A DNA stretch of 64,000 nt, from the NCBI GenBank assembly GCA_013146195.2, contig CM028379.1, forward strand, positions 109,796,168 through 109,860,167, written 5' to 3'. Every line of letters begins with the position of its first letter. Within the stretch, counting starts at the first letter, position 1. Of the stretch, positions 12,301-23,853 are shown one piece after another. The DNA is from Codonopsis lanceolata. Its lineage: Eukaryota > Streptophyta > Magnoliopsida > Asterales > Campanulaceae. The position numbers and the translations under genes are program-made. Below the pieces are notes generated by a model. It was given only the letters and a program-made list of their open reading frames with translations. It did no database searches and had not been told where the DNA came from.

Positions 12301-12385
12301 AATGAAACGAAGTCTCAAATATGTCAAGACATATTGTAAACATGTTATAATGATGACAAACATGCAATGGGTTCGGGTTCTCACA
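9341..12385 (-). mobile_element. 5' LTR of the Tekay-like gypsy element (~3.0 kb)
   Basis: On the minus strand it begins TGTGAGAACCCGAACCC (12385) and ends next to the PBS near 9341 in a degraded GGGTCGGGTCG-type end. It aligns by eye over much of its length with the solo LTR at 40300-45103, for example the shared block with CTCACCGGAGTTGA and AACAATACCGACTCCAC (10740-10800 here, 42240-42300 there). A TATA-like tataaac at about 11430 lies downstream of GC-rich palindromes at 11651-11687, as in related LTRs. The flanking 5 bp at the outer end are cctga (12386-12390); the partner is beyond the gap. Confidence 0.75.
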
Positions 12386-12951
12386 CCTGAGCATATCCCC
12401 GAGCCCCCGAACGCACCCATAGATCGCTTCATCTGTTGCCATACCGCTTGGATCGTATTTTATGTACCGATTGCCTCGATCTCGACATCGATACCTTCTA
12501 GTCTGATTTCTGCACTACTTTCCCGTATCAACCGGCCAGTACTATCTCTGCCTTTCCAAATTTGGGCCAGGTTTTTGAGGAAAATGGGTTATGGAGGTAT
12601 CAGGAGGCTGGCTGAAGGCTTTCTGGGTTTGGAGTACAGCGTGCCTTTATTAGTGTATTTTATTATTATTTATTTTTGTTCCCTACAATTGACCGGATAA
12701 GCACTTGCTTTATTTTGACGGTCTAAGGACTTTTCCTGGAACAGTGGATTCTTTCTCCAGAGTATAGGACCAACGTATTCCACATGTCTTTCGACTCCCA
12801 GATCGATCGTCCCAGCGAAGGGCCTATACTCTTTCCAGATCCACCATTCGAAATGGTCTAGGTCGAGCATCGAAAATAATAAATCGCTTATTATCTTTTT
12901 TTTTTGTTGCGCAGTTATTTTTATCATTCATTTTTTTTTCTAAACTTGCGC

Positions 12952-13040
<89 letters not shown>

Positions 13041-13853
13041 ACTTCTTTTTTTTTTTTTTTGACAGCGGCTGATTCACAATTCAAAAATGCAAAAACCGGT
13101 CGGTCTATGAGGTGTCCTAAGAGTCTATATGCATTCTAGTGTTGGCTCATGCAGGGGGTAGGCTGGCCATGGTGTAGGGTAACAGTTCGGAATATAGCTA
13201 TATGCATGTTCGTGTGTGTGGTATCTGGAAAGCAGTAAAATCTTTATTTATTTACAGATATATAAACAGAAAAATAAAACATATATGGTCTGTATTGCTG
13301 TTTGTGTGGATTTTCTCGGCTTTTTAATTTGAACACAAGCAAGCAAGCACACCACATTAAGAAATAGAAAAAAAAAAAGTAGGGAAACTATCTATCCCTA
13401 TTAATTACAAATTTTGGTCCTATGCCCCCAAAGTAAAATGACAGAATTAATGCAAATATGTACAAATGTACAGAATAATAAAAAAAAAGGAAAATGAACA
13501 GAAAGAAATAATAGTACAGAGCCGAGAATAAAACAATATTTAAAATAAAGCTCCGGCCCTTTTATTGTGCTGCCCGGAATTTTATTGTCAACATATATAT
13601 ATATATATTCGATTTTTTTTTCATTCTCGAATTTTTTTTTATATAATATTTTTAAATACACCTGTAACAGTTATTGGAACGAAACTGCTGCAAGATTGAG
13701 GATCATATCCACAAATATAGACACAGATGTATAGGAACGCAATATTCAAATGCATAAATTAATATAACAAGCATACTTTAGCCAGAAACAAATAAAAACA
13801 AAAAAAAATTATTTTATGAGTCTAGCCCTCCATTTTATTTAAAATAAAACAAC
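12386..13853 (-). other. probable leader/internal DNA of a Tat/Ogre-like gypsy, no intact ORF
   Basis: The block follows the Tat-type PBS (minus strand) and holds no convincing coding frame. It contains a long (TA)n run at 12955-13037, T-rich tracts and a short (AT)n near 13592. Around 12400-12660 the minus strand shows a coding-like stretch with several stops that I could not assign. Attribution to the Tat element rests on position only. The Tekay-like element starts at 12385, so it probably inserted here. Confidence 0.35.
12955..13037. repeat. (TA)n microsatellite
   Basis: An uninterrupted TA dinucleotide run of about 83 bp. It produces a spurious poly(YI) open frame on the minus strand. 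Confidence 0.97.
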
Positions 13854-13872
13854 TCCCCAGTAGAGTCGCCAC
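13854..13872 (-). other. primer-binding site of Tat/Ogre type
   Basis: The minus strand directly after the LTR end reads GTGGCGACTCTACTGGGGAG. The phrase TGGCGACTC-ACTGGGGA is the usual PBS area of plant Tat/Ogre gypsy elements. A second, partial copy (GGCGACTCTAAACTTTTTG) lies at about 14238-14256 within the preceding LTR. Confidence 0.6.
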
Positions 13873-15506
13873 TGTGAGGTTCCCGGGAGGTGCTCCGCCC
13901 AGCGCCTGGATAGGGGTGCGTGCACGTGCGATGGGACACCACTGCTTTCGTTCCACCCTCCCTTGTTTAGGGGAAGACGAAATCAAAAGTGCGAGAGAGT
14001 GATGTCTATGTTAGCGCGTTGGAATGCGCCTCGGTTGCCTTGAGTGGATTTATTATAAAAATAGCCTTATGGCCCGTTTCAGATCACTATGGGAGCTTTG
14101 GGTTTCCCGTATCAAGTTATCCCTTGTTTAGGGGATACCAGGATATGAGAATACATCACCCTTCCATTCTCATTCTCCTTTTTTTAGGGGAGAGCGGAAA
14201 AGTGCAAAGAAGGAGTGTTGCGAGGCCCCACTGGATCCAAAAAGTTTAGAGTCGCCATCTTTATTTTAAGGAAAAAATAAAGAAAAACCAGAAAAAGAAA
14301 ACCAGAGATTAAAAAAAGCGGGTTCGGAGGCTAAGTTACGAGTTGGGAAGGTGCTAGGCACCCAACTCGCCCTTTCGGTCTCAAAATAGTTTTTGGCTAA
14401 AGTATGCTTATTGTTATATTTATCTAGCAAATAAATAAAGCATTAAAAGACAGGAAAATAAAACAAATACATCCGTGGCTACATTATTTACGGACTTGCA
14501 ACCATTTCCTTATAATAATTACAAATGCATTTAAAAATATTTGGCCATTATAATGGCTCTTTTACATACTATTTCATAATTTAATCCGGGCAGCACAACG
14601 ACTTATATTGACTACATTGTGCCAGATTTAAATAACAATTTTAAAAAATAATAAACGGAAAAGTAAATAAATAAATAAAATAATGCCCTTAAAGGTGTTT
14701 ACCTTTTAGAGCGGAGTGTGCTTGCTTTGTCCTTCTTGGGAGAGTGAGACTTTTGTTGTTTGTTGCTGATGTGATTTGGGCAGAGTGACGGCTTATATGT
14801 GGTAGTTTTGGTTTATTTGGTCGGGCGGAATGAAGGCTTAGTTTTTGTGGTTTTGGCCTTTTTGGTTAGGCGGAATAACGGCTTAGTTTTTTGGTTTTTC
14901 AGCTCGTTACTCGGGCAGAGTAACGGCTTACTTTGGGATTTTTGGGCCGGGGAAATGAGGTGGATACCTAACAGCTAGGCTAGGGATCACTTATAACCGG
15001 TGGATATTTATTTTGGCGGAGTTTAGGACGGGATTTGGAGACTTTAGGGGCTTCCACTCACCTATCTCGCACCTCTCGTACTAATATTTATCGAAAGAAC
15101 GAAGGAGCAGAACTTCGTTGCGATTCTTGATCGCGGAAAATGAGCACTGAAATGAGGAGGCCGAGGCTTCTATTTATAGTCGAGGAGCAAGACTCATCCG
15201 GAATTTCTGAGTATGTTCAGCCTGCTTCAGTGACTTGTACCTTGAGTATCAAGCCTTGTACCTTTTCAATCTGAGAGAGAGCTACAGTGAATGGCATGGT
15301 GCGGCACCAAGGGGCCTTGGTGCGGCACCATGCATACTATTCAAGTTTCATTTTTTGCACTTTTACCCCCTGCAGTTCACTGTTTCGCGTATCCAGCTTT
15401 TCCTTTCGCATTTTTAACTCATGTAACTTGACATTTGTTAAGTTTTAACAGTTCTTGATATTTTATGTCAGTCACATACCAGGGGTACGAAATTGGGGTG
15501 TCTACA
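13873..15506 (-). mobile_element. LTR of a Tat/Ogre-like gypsy element (~1.6 kb)
   Basis: The minus strand begins TGTAGACACCCCAATTTCG at 15506, a start typical of plant Tat/Ogre LTRs, and ends CCTCACA at 13873 directly before the PBS. Inside are a TATA-like ctataaatag at about 15170-15180 with the palindromes GGTGCGGCACC (two copies, about 15299-15330) upstream of it. It also carries the conserved block around ggtgctaggcacccaac at 14350-14366. The 5 bp beyond the outer end are atcgt; no partner was found, so the other LTR is missing or outside the window. Confidence 0.65.
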
Positions 15507-16180
15507 ATCGTGGGTAGTTTTGAGATAAAAAATGTGAATCCCAATTTTGTTTATTGAGGTCGCTAATAATACTACCCTCTCCCTTGGTATTAATAGTAAG
15601 GAGATAAGTACTTTATCAGGTAACTCATGCTAATAGTCCCGACCACCTATTGTGTACCTAACATCAAACATCTTGTCTTATTAATTCTATCTATCCTTAA
15701 TCATGGCTACCAAATGGCTCTTAAATATATAGTAAAACAGTAAAATAGTATATCTTAGTTAGAAACACATCTTTAACACGGAGAAGAAACGGGATAATTA
15801 CTTCCCGCATATGCTTGGATAATTACAACCGTAAAATCTTAGTAAAACAATAATTGTCATTCACCTTCTTGGATAATTACGACCGTAAGAGAGAGAGAGA
15901 GAGGGTTGGAGACTTGGAGAGAGAAATCGAAAAGAAAAGAGAGAGAGAGAGATAGTAACCATCTTTTACACGCTTGTAAATCCAATTAAATCCTGGCCAT
16001 AAGATTTTGGTAAATCAGTAAATCTCAACCACTACTTAGCTTTTGTCAATTGCACACCTAACAGTCCTCAATAAACCAAAGAATAGCGAATTAGGATTGA
16101 GGAGTGAAAATGTCTTCACACGCTTGGACATCCAAATAAATTACTGTCATAGGATCTTAGTAAAAGAGTAAATCTCAACC
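15507..16180. repeat. non-coding DNA with a ~150 bp imperfect tandem repeat and GA-rich tracts
   Basis: Segments at about 15969 and 16119 repeat the phrase cacgcttg-a-atcca, then ataagat/atagga and agtaaatctcaacc, giving a period near 150 bp. A diverged third copy may start near 15815 (gcttggataattac). GAGAGAG runs lie at 15891-15903 and 15937-15951. No gene was recognised. Confidence 0.6.
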
Positions 16181-16322
16181 TGTAACGAGTAGAAAAGGAA
16201 ATGGAAGTCGTAACCTAATTACGGTTAGGCAGAGACGTATATATATGTTTGTGATAAAACATTATACATCAAGACCCCCAAACATATACCTTATACCAAA
16301 TAGACCCTCAATACATCTAACA
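16181..16322 (-). mobile_element. 3' LTR of copia element B (~142 bp)
   Basis: The minus strand reads the purine tract cttgaggGGGAG and then TGTTAGATGTATTGAGGG (from 16322). The block ends toward 16181 as TGTAACGAG on the plus strand. Its central part, including aagacccccaaacatatacc, is nearly identical to 39466-39541, the other LTR of the same element. The outer 5 bp (caacc, 16176-16180) do not match the 5 bp beyond the other LTR (cacat), so no target duplication is visible. Confidence 0.75.
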
Positions 16323-17382
16323 CTCCCCCTCAAGCTAGAGTATAAATGTTTTATAGATATATCTTATTATCTTATTCTTGTACCATTTACAAACTTCGTG
16401 AAAATATCTGCTAGTTGATCGTCCGTCGGAATATAACATGAGGAAATTATCTTCTCTTGAAGTTTCTCACTAACAAAATGACAATCAAGCTCGATATGCT
16501 TTGTTCACTCATGAAACATAGGGTTAGATGCAATATGAATAGTTTCTTGGTTATCACACCACAATTGCATAGGCATTGGAACTCGCATGAAGCATGAGCC
16601 ATAGACCTATATTCTGATTCAGCACTTGATCTCGACACAACCGATTGTTTCTTACTTTTACAAGAAACCAAGTTACCCGCAATGAACATGCAATATCCGG
16701 TAGTAGATCTCTTATATGGGGATCCTGCCCAGACAACATCATTAAACCCTTTTACTCTCATATGTCCATGATCACAATATATTATGCCTAGCCCTGGAGC
16801 TCTCTTAAGATACCGAAGGATGTTAACAGCAACCACCCAATGTGTACTCCGCGGAGAGGACATAAACCAACTTATTACACTAACTGCAAATGCAATATCT
16901 CCTCATAGTAAGATAGTTCAATTTCCCAACAAGCCGACGATACTTCTCTAGTTCAACAAAGCTTTCACCCCCTTAAGTTGTAAGTTTCGTATTCGGATCC
17001 ATAGGAGTCACAAAAGGCTTCGCTCCCTACATGTCCGCCTCACTCAACAAGTCACACACATACTTTCTCTGGGACAAGATATCTTGCTTGCACCGAGCAA
17101 CCTCAATCCCTAGAGTTTCTCATATTACCAAGATCCTTCGTTTAAAACCTTTCCTGAAAGAACCTTTTTAATGCACTAATAATACCTGCACTATTACTTC
17201 CCGTAATGACAATATCATCTACATAGACAACCAATAAAATGATTCGTTCACCATTGCGCTTGCGCTGATAGAATACTGAGTGATCACTTTGGCCTCTCAT
17301 AAGCACGAATTTGAGCACTACCTCACTAAACCTCCCAAACCACACACGCAGAGATTATTTTAACCCATATAGTGACCGTTTG
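16323..17382 (-). pseudogene. copia element B, RT C-terminus and RNase H
   Basis: The minus strand gives the RT active-site segment LLVVYVDDIVITGSNS preceded by DHSVFYQR (17345-17142). Past a degraded stretch it gives STHWVVAVNILRYLKRAPG, YKRSTTGYCMFIAGN and SSAESEYRSMA (16863-16447) of Ty1/copia RNase H. Frameshifts separate the pieces. Continuity with 18678-18983 is broken by the solo Athila LTR. The coding end is 120-140 bp before the 3' LTR, as in related elements. Confidence 0.85.
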
Positions 17383-18677
17383 TGATCGATGTTTTATTTT
17401 ATCTATTTCCTTGCAAGTGGACAAGACTATTATAGAATAGACTCGGAAGCAAGGGTCGAACCCACAGAGACAAGTGATCACGAACAGTGCGATTATAGAT
17501 AGCAAATTATTAACCTAAGGGGGTTTTTATTGTTTAATTCTACTCTAAATTACTAGTTATAGATGTTTAACTAATTAGGCGGTAATAACGAGATATGAAG
17601 ATCTTATGGTGAGTGGAAATCTAGGATTACGGGTTTCACTTATATCTCCTTTATGTTCAATTCATAAAAATGTCATTCAATGTCTTGGGTTCGTTCACTA
17701 AAAATAGATATAGTACGTTGAACAATTGGTTTAGCCTCCATCCCATAAAATTCACCCATTCTATATCCTAAGCACGGGAACTATCAATCTAGGCTGTCAC
17801 CTAGATTTATGATCTATCTGTCACCTAGATCATGTAAGAACACGGTCCTAACTTATCACTCTCGTGCATCGATAGGTCCAATTTATTGTGTTGGTGAGCC
17901 GATTATGCGACATATGCACTCGGTCATGCGGTTATCCGCACCTCTAAGCCTTTATTATTTGCGATTACATTCATTTGTTCAAAGCAAAATAATATAGGGG
18001 TTGATAAACAACACAATCAACAAGCATTGAATAGACATATATATATGAATCAAAACATAAATTCGATACAAGTTACCTCCCACCTCTAGATTAGAGATGA
18101 TTTAGTTCATCATAGGCGATGAAGCGCACATGGAGATGATGGGAGACATGATTTGATCTTCAATACTTGAAATTACAAAACCTAACTATGTTATACAATC
18201 TAAAACTACCTAAAATCTATGTAAAGAGCTTCCGGCCGTCCTCCTTATGCTTAGGCTCGGCATCGACTTCTATATATACTCGGGAGTTGTGATTGGATCG
18301 AATGTGTGAAAATCCGAAAATCAAGCATTACGCCTACCTTGTGGTCGCAAGGTCTTTGGGTACCTTGCGTCGCAAGGTCTCGATGGTGGCTTTTGATTTC
18401 TTTGATTGCTGGCTTCGAGGACCGTACTGCCTACCTTGCGGTCGCAAGGTGCGAGGCACTGCGTCCGCAAGGTGTCCGATTTTGCGATGTTTATTTTCTT
18501 CAATTTTTCTCTTCCTTGTAATTTGCACTTAAAACCCAGAGTTTCGCGTATTTTCACAATAATCCACGAAACTTACAAAACTCACCGAAAACATATATTA
18601 GTACTCAAAAGACTCGTGAAATAGCATAATTTAAGCCATAGAAGTATATAAAATCGACGTATAAAATACATCGATCA
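17383..18677 (-). mobile_element. solo Athila LTR in copia B reverse transcriptase
   Basis: The sequence runs from TGATCGATG (17383) to CATCGATCA (18677). It aligns throughout with both LTRs of the Athila element at 26420-27736 and 38006-39277. Flanks gtttg (17378-17382) and gtctg (18678-18682) are a 5 bp target duplication with one difference. Removing the insert rejoins the copia frame before RSLYGLK. No internal region remains, so it is a solo LTR left by recombination. Palindromes accttgtggtcgcaaggt (18336-18353) and accttgcggtcgcaaggt (18433-18450) are upstream of a tatatata-type TATA box near 18270 in minus-strand reading. Confidence 0.9.
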
Positions 18678-19606
18678 GTCTGCAAACCAACCCAAACTCC
18701 CCCGAGCAACAAACCCTGCAGGTTGCTCCATATAGACCTCTTCGTGTAAGTCACCATGAAGAAAGGCATTTTTAACATCAAGCTGATAAAGGGGCCAATG
18801 AGAAGATGCATCAAGAGAGATAAGTAATTCAACAGAGGCAAGTTTAGCAACCGAAGAGAAAGTGTTAGTATAATCAATCTCAGCATACCCCTTTGCAACC
18901 AGATGAACCTTGAGGCGAGCCAAGGAACCATCTGGATTAACCTTAGAAGCATAGACCCACTTGCACCCAATAGCAAATCCCAAGTTTGATCGTGTGTAAG
19001 GGCATTCATTTCCTGGTCCATAGTTGTCTTGCCTTCAAGCCAGGATGAAGGATGACCCACTGCTTCAGACACAGACTTGGGAATAAAATGAGACTCAAGA
19101 ACACTAACAAATGCACAAAGATCAGGTGATAAACCATTATAACTAACAAAGTTAGAAATAGGATGTAATGTACAACTACGTTTACCTTTTCTAAGGGCAA
19201 CAAGAATATCAAGATCAGAACGTACCTCAAAGGGATCGGGCCACAGTGGTAGGACTGGGAGCATGACTCTGCAGGAGAAGGGGGCATATTCCCTTGAGAG
19301 CACATGCACCGGGTGTAAACCTGTCGAATAGGAGGATGGGGTATCTCGTGGGTAAGGAAAGACGCAGACTCCACAACCCGATAGATTAAAAATCATCATC
19401 GGAACAAATTCAACGGGTGGAATATCTGATATAGGATAAGAGGACATAAACTCATGAAAAGTAACATCAGCAGAAACCAAATATCAATTCAAGTCCGAAG
19501 AGAAACATCGATATCCTTTCTGTGTATGAGAATAACCCAAAAAGATACATTTTAGTGCCTTAGGATCTAACTTAGTGACATTAGGACGATGATACAAAGG
19601 CTACGC
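18678..19606 (-). pseudogene. copia element B, post-integrase segment and RT N-terminus
   Basis: The minus strand reads LDPKALKCIFLGYSHTQKGY and DLN-YLVSADVTF (19600-19430), then a Pro/Ser-rich connector. RT follows with GCKWVYASKVNPDGSLARLK, TFSSVAKLASVELL and LYQLDVKNAFLHGDLHEEVYM (18983-18675). In-frame stops occur (for example in DLN-YLV), plus frame shifts. The left edge is the solo Athila LTR, the right edge the solo Tekay-like LTR. Confidence 0.85.
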
Positions 19607-22600
19607 TGTGACGACCCGACCCGGATTCCAAGACAAGATCCCAAGGTCGTGCCATCAAGACAAGCTAAGAGACAGACAAGCACCTGCTAAGCATAATGGT
19701 GCGAGTCAACAGATGAGCCAACAAGCTCAAGACAAGAATACAAGCCATAACGGCGATACAGGATAATAAAAAAAAAACTAAAACCTGCGGAAGCAAAACC
19801 AAAATGGGACCCGAGCTAACAAGCTCCTAAATATAAACAACCAAAGAGATAGTAAATCTCTCGGCCCAAAAAAAATCGGTCGCGTGGCGCAACATTAGAC
19901 ACGCACAACAAACCATCGGCAACCAAGGCGGCAAGACAAAATCCCAACCTGATAAACACCACTCAACGGCTACAACGTGCGGAGGAACAATTTAACTATA
20001 ACAATATAATATCACTGCTAAACCACCAACCAAGATCTCCCGACTAAAACTATCGGAGGAAGGAACAACAATAATACAAGCTAGAATAAACGAGCCACAC
20101 ATGCTCGAAATGACAACGGAAATAAATTCTAAGGATACAAAGGCTCGGCTATACAACCGGCTCCCAAATACACAACCATAACATAATACTACAATCTACC
20201 CAAGTAAAGTCTACATAACTTTACATTCGAGCCTCACAATTAAATAACAACATTAATAATAAATAACTCCAAGCTTATGGCTTGGAAGACCACCTGCTAG
20301 AAGTCGTTATCCGAAGCGTGTACTAACGCGATCATTTGCACACTAGGAAAACAATCACACGGAGTGAGTCATAATGACCCAGTAAGTTTCTAAATGCAAC
20401 TATATGACATATTATGACATGGCATGGCATAATGTGCAATCATATAAAAATCATGGTATCATGCTAGTATACCAACAAGAAACATGTACTTAATTTTTAA
20501 AGCACATAAACTCACATAAATCATGTAGCATAATATATTTCATATAAATGCTCATAAATAAACATGTGTAACAGTAAACATAGATCGAACCGTTACAATC
20601 AAATCCGGGTTCAAAACCCAACCAACTTACCATGAGATCAAATCTCAAACCAAGATCCGGACTCAATACCCAATCAATCATACCCTGGGGTTTCATCCCC
20701 AATAATCACAACTCATCAGTTTCCCTTAATGAGTACTCGTTACATTCATCCGTCTCGGATGAGAAATGGGAGCTTCGAAGTAGGCTAGATGGCTCTCTCT
20801 CGAGACCACATCCCACTATTGGCCAAATAGTGAGGAGAAAAAGGACCCAATGCAACGATTCATAGCGATTGTTTCCAAAGACTATGAATCGTCCCATTGC
20901 CGACACAACAACCAAACCCGCCAGCTGGACTTAAACCAAAATGATCAAGTAGATATTTACTTGCATAATCAATGAGACCAAGTTCATTATTATCGGCTCA
21001 TTAAATCATGTAGGACATAATGCTCTACAACAACTCATAAACCATGCACATAATTGCATATAAACAAATAGGGCATAATGCTCCACAAAATTCCATAATC
21101 CATGCACATATTTGCATATAATCAAGTAGGACATAATGCTCTACCAAGTATCAAGAACAATGCATATATTTGCATATAACCATTGTGTTCAACTAACTTA
21201 CAAGTTTAGTTCAAGAACTACTTATTGAGGTAATCATTATTCCTCAAGTCATCAACCAAGTCAAGTATAGCATACAAGCTTAATAAAACATAATGTGAGG
21301 TCTACCATAATCCTCAACTCAAATTCAAACCAAAGACTACTACGTTAGTCTCAAAATATCCACAATTCAAGACTTATTATTTTAGTCTTTATTTAAGTAC
21401 ACCGGACTCAATCATAGTCCTAATCGTCATACATGATCGACATTACCAATTCCATACTCAAGAACATCATGACTATTCCGTAACCATTTTCTCTCAAGTG
21501 CTTTTATATGCACGCAACCAAAATCCTTAAGAAGAGAATTCTTTCTTAATCTTCTCTTAAATATTCTCGTGACCTTATGTGGGTCTCTATTGTCCCATGC
21601 TCTAACAAGCATGCTTAAAATATATTTCTAGTAAGTCTCCATAACATGAGTGTCGCCATTGGACACAAACCAAAAACCCGGTGTGCACAAACATAACCCA
21701 AACAGACCCAAACATTGTAGGGTTTCAACCCAAGGCTCTTTATCATTTTATTTGCCTTATAACGACTCCGTTGAGTCTTACTAACACATTTCATTCTTTA
21801 TGTGTTTTATAACTCCACACCGAAATAATTCATTAAAGTTTACAAACAATTCCCAATAGTCATTCGGGCTTAATTCCCAAGACTAAAATCTCCACAACAC
21901 ATCACAATCATAACCCATTTAAAGTTTGGAAGTTATATGTTTCACTTCATTAATCAAACGAAATCCGATCGTCGTAGGATTTCAACCCAAGTTCATTTAG
22001 CACATAATCGAACTTATAATGACTCCGTTGAGTCCAATCTACCCTTTCTAAAATTTTAGGGCATAGAAGCCATGGGTCTCAATACCCTCTATATCCGTAA
22101 CTATCATCAATAGCCATCTTCCCAAGTTCGTTTAACTCACATAAACTCAACAAAACCTTTATTAATGCAACCTAGAACAAATTCAACAATTTGAGCATAA
22201 ATTCATTTAGTTCACCTTACCAATCATATTCTCCAAAATATGATTTAATCACACAACATGGTCTAATATACTCTACTAGACTTATATAACATAATAATCA
22301 TGCTTACCAACATGTTAATAAGCAAAAACACAATTAGGGCAAAAATCCCCTTCCAAGTATCTCTATCAATCAAACTCAATACCCATGAATAATTCACATA
22401 GCCAAGCTTAATAGACCATTTAACACATGAATTTCATATAAATCAAGGTCTCACATAGGTCCAACCAAGCTCTATCAACAATTGGAAACCTAGGGTTCAT
22501 GGCATCTCTAACAACCCTAGAAATTGCATCCATTGACCTCACATAGCAAGAATGATTGTTTCCCTAGGGTCAATGGAGCCAAAAGAAGGAGAAAGAGGGG

Positions 22601-23853
22601 TAGAAACTTACCTTATCTCAGCCCCTACAAGCTGCCAAACCCGAAATCCAAGAGGTGAGGTTGTTCTCCTCAACTCTCTCTTCAAGCTCTCGGTGTGGAA
22701 TGGGGGAAGAAGATCCCTAGCCTTGGCCTCCAAGAACGAGCCCTTCACGAGCCCTAGAAGTCGTCTCTCCCAGCTCTCTCACGTTTTTGTTGAGTGTTCG
22801 CAGAAGACGGGAAGAATGGAGGTCGACTTATGCGACTGATATGTTGGGGAGAGTAATTGGGTTTAGTTTATATAGGTGGGATTATCTCTCCCTAATTAAC
22901 CCACTAATCCACCTCCAAAACTCTAATAAGTGATTAGGACATGTCTTAAGTTAAGTAGGAGGGTTTAGGTTTAGTTTAGATTGGGTTTGGGTGGGTATAA
23001 GTTGGACAACAATTCAATTTTTCACAAAAACCCGTAACAGGGCTGCCAGGGACCAATGCGGTCGCATGGTTCTAATACCATGCGAGCGCTTCCTCTCTAA
23101 TTCAGCCTTCTTCCATTTCCTTGCTCCTTGCTCGGTCCCGGACTCTCCCGCATGCATCCTCGAGCCTTAAAGCTTCGAAATGGCTCACAATTGAACCCTT
23201 AAAGTCCTCAAACATTAAACTAATCTATCCAAGTCTCAAACCACTTTTAAAGTAAGTCTAAACTCCCATAAACAACACCCGAAACAACCCGGGGCAAAAC
23301 CGACGCAAGACGTAACAACTTGCTATCGAAACGTCGAATGAAACCACAAACTGACGGGTAATAACCCATGATTGTAAACACCTATAAGGGCTACAAAATA
23401 GGCCTGAATGCCTCTCAGATGATGCACAACAGATATGGGAAATAAGTTCCCGAAAGACGAGACGATCGCCTGGCTCAATCTCGAACTACGCGAAAAGGAG
23501 AATTGTTATTCTCGAGGCGTCAAAACTTCACGAGACTTATGGAATACATCCAATTAGAAGTCTAACACATATAAACATGTTATTTAATCATCATGTAAAG
23601 ATCTAGGACCAAATCGAGGTCAGGAACACAAAACCCGAATAAACTCTCAATCGCGTCGCATTTCGACTATCGTCGGGTTACGACTTTTGACTTTAGCAAG
23701 TCAACAACTATAAGACATCTCTTAAAAGTGTTTTGGTCTTAATGTGATCTTTCATACACATTTAGACTCTCTCACAAACCAAATGAGCAATCAACCAAAG
23801 AAGAAATGCGAGCATTGCACGCAATTCAATCTAACCGGAATCGGGATCTTACA
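19607..23853 (-). mobile_element. solo Tekay-like gypsy LTR (4.25 kb) in copia B
   Basis: A perfect 5 bp duplication tacgc flanks it (19602-19606 and 23854-23858). On the minus strand it starts TGTAAGATCCCGATTCC (23853) and ends CCGGGTCGGGTCGTCACA (19607), giving TG..CA termini. Sequence and end motifs relate it to 40300-45103 and 59312-62902. Removing it rejoins the copia frame between PPRIFGC- and YHRPNVTKLDPKALK-type segments. No gag-pol is present. A TATA-like ctatataaac lies near 22865-22875 with the palindrome ATGCGGTCGCAT (23056-23067) about 190 bp upstream on the transcribed strand. Confidence 0.9.

Noticed and set aside
12824..13084. Minus-strand frame with a long (YI)n repeat
   Set aside because: It is the translation of the (TA)n microsatellite at 12955-13037, not a protein gene.
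18321..18624. Several overlapping short frames on both strands
   Set aside because: They lie in the Athila LTR palindromes, whose self-complementarity opens frames on both strands. No coding motif was seen.
22552..22839. Plus-strand frame of 95 codons with leader-like composition
   Set aside because: It is inside the solo LTR on the strand opposite to its transcription, and the sequence recurs in related LTRs without conserved frame.
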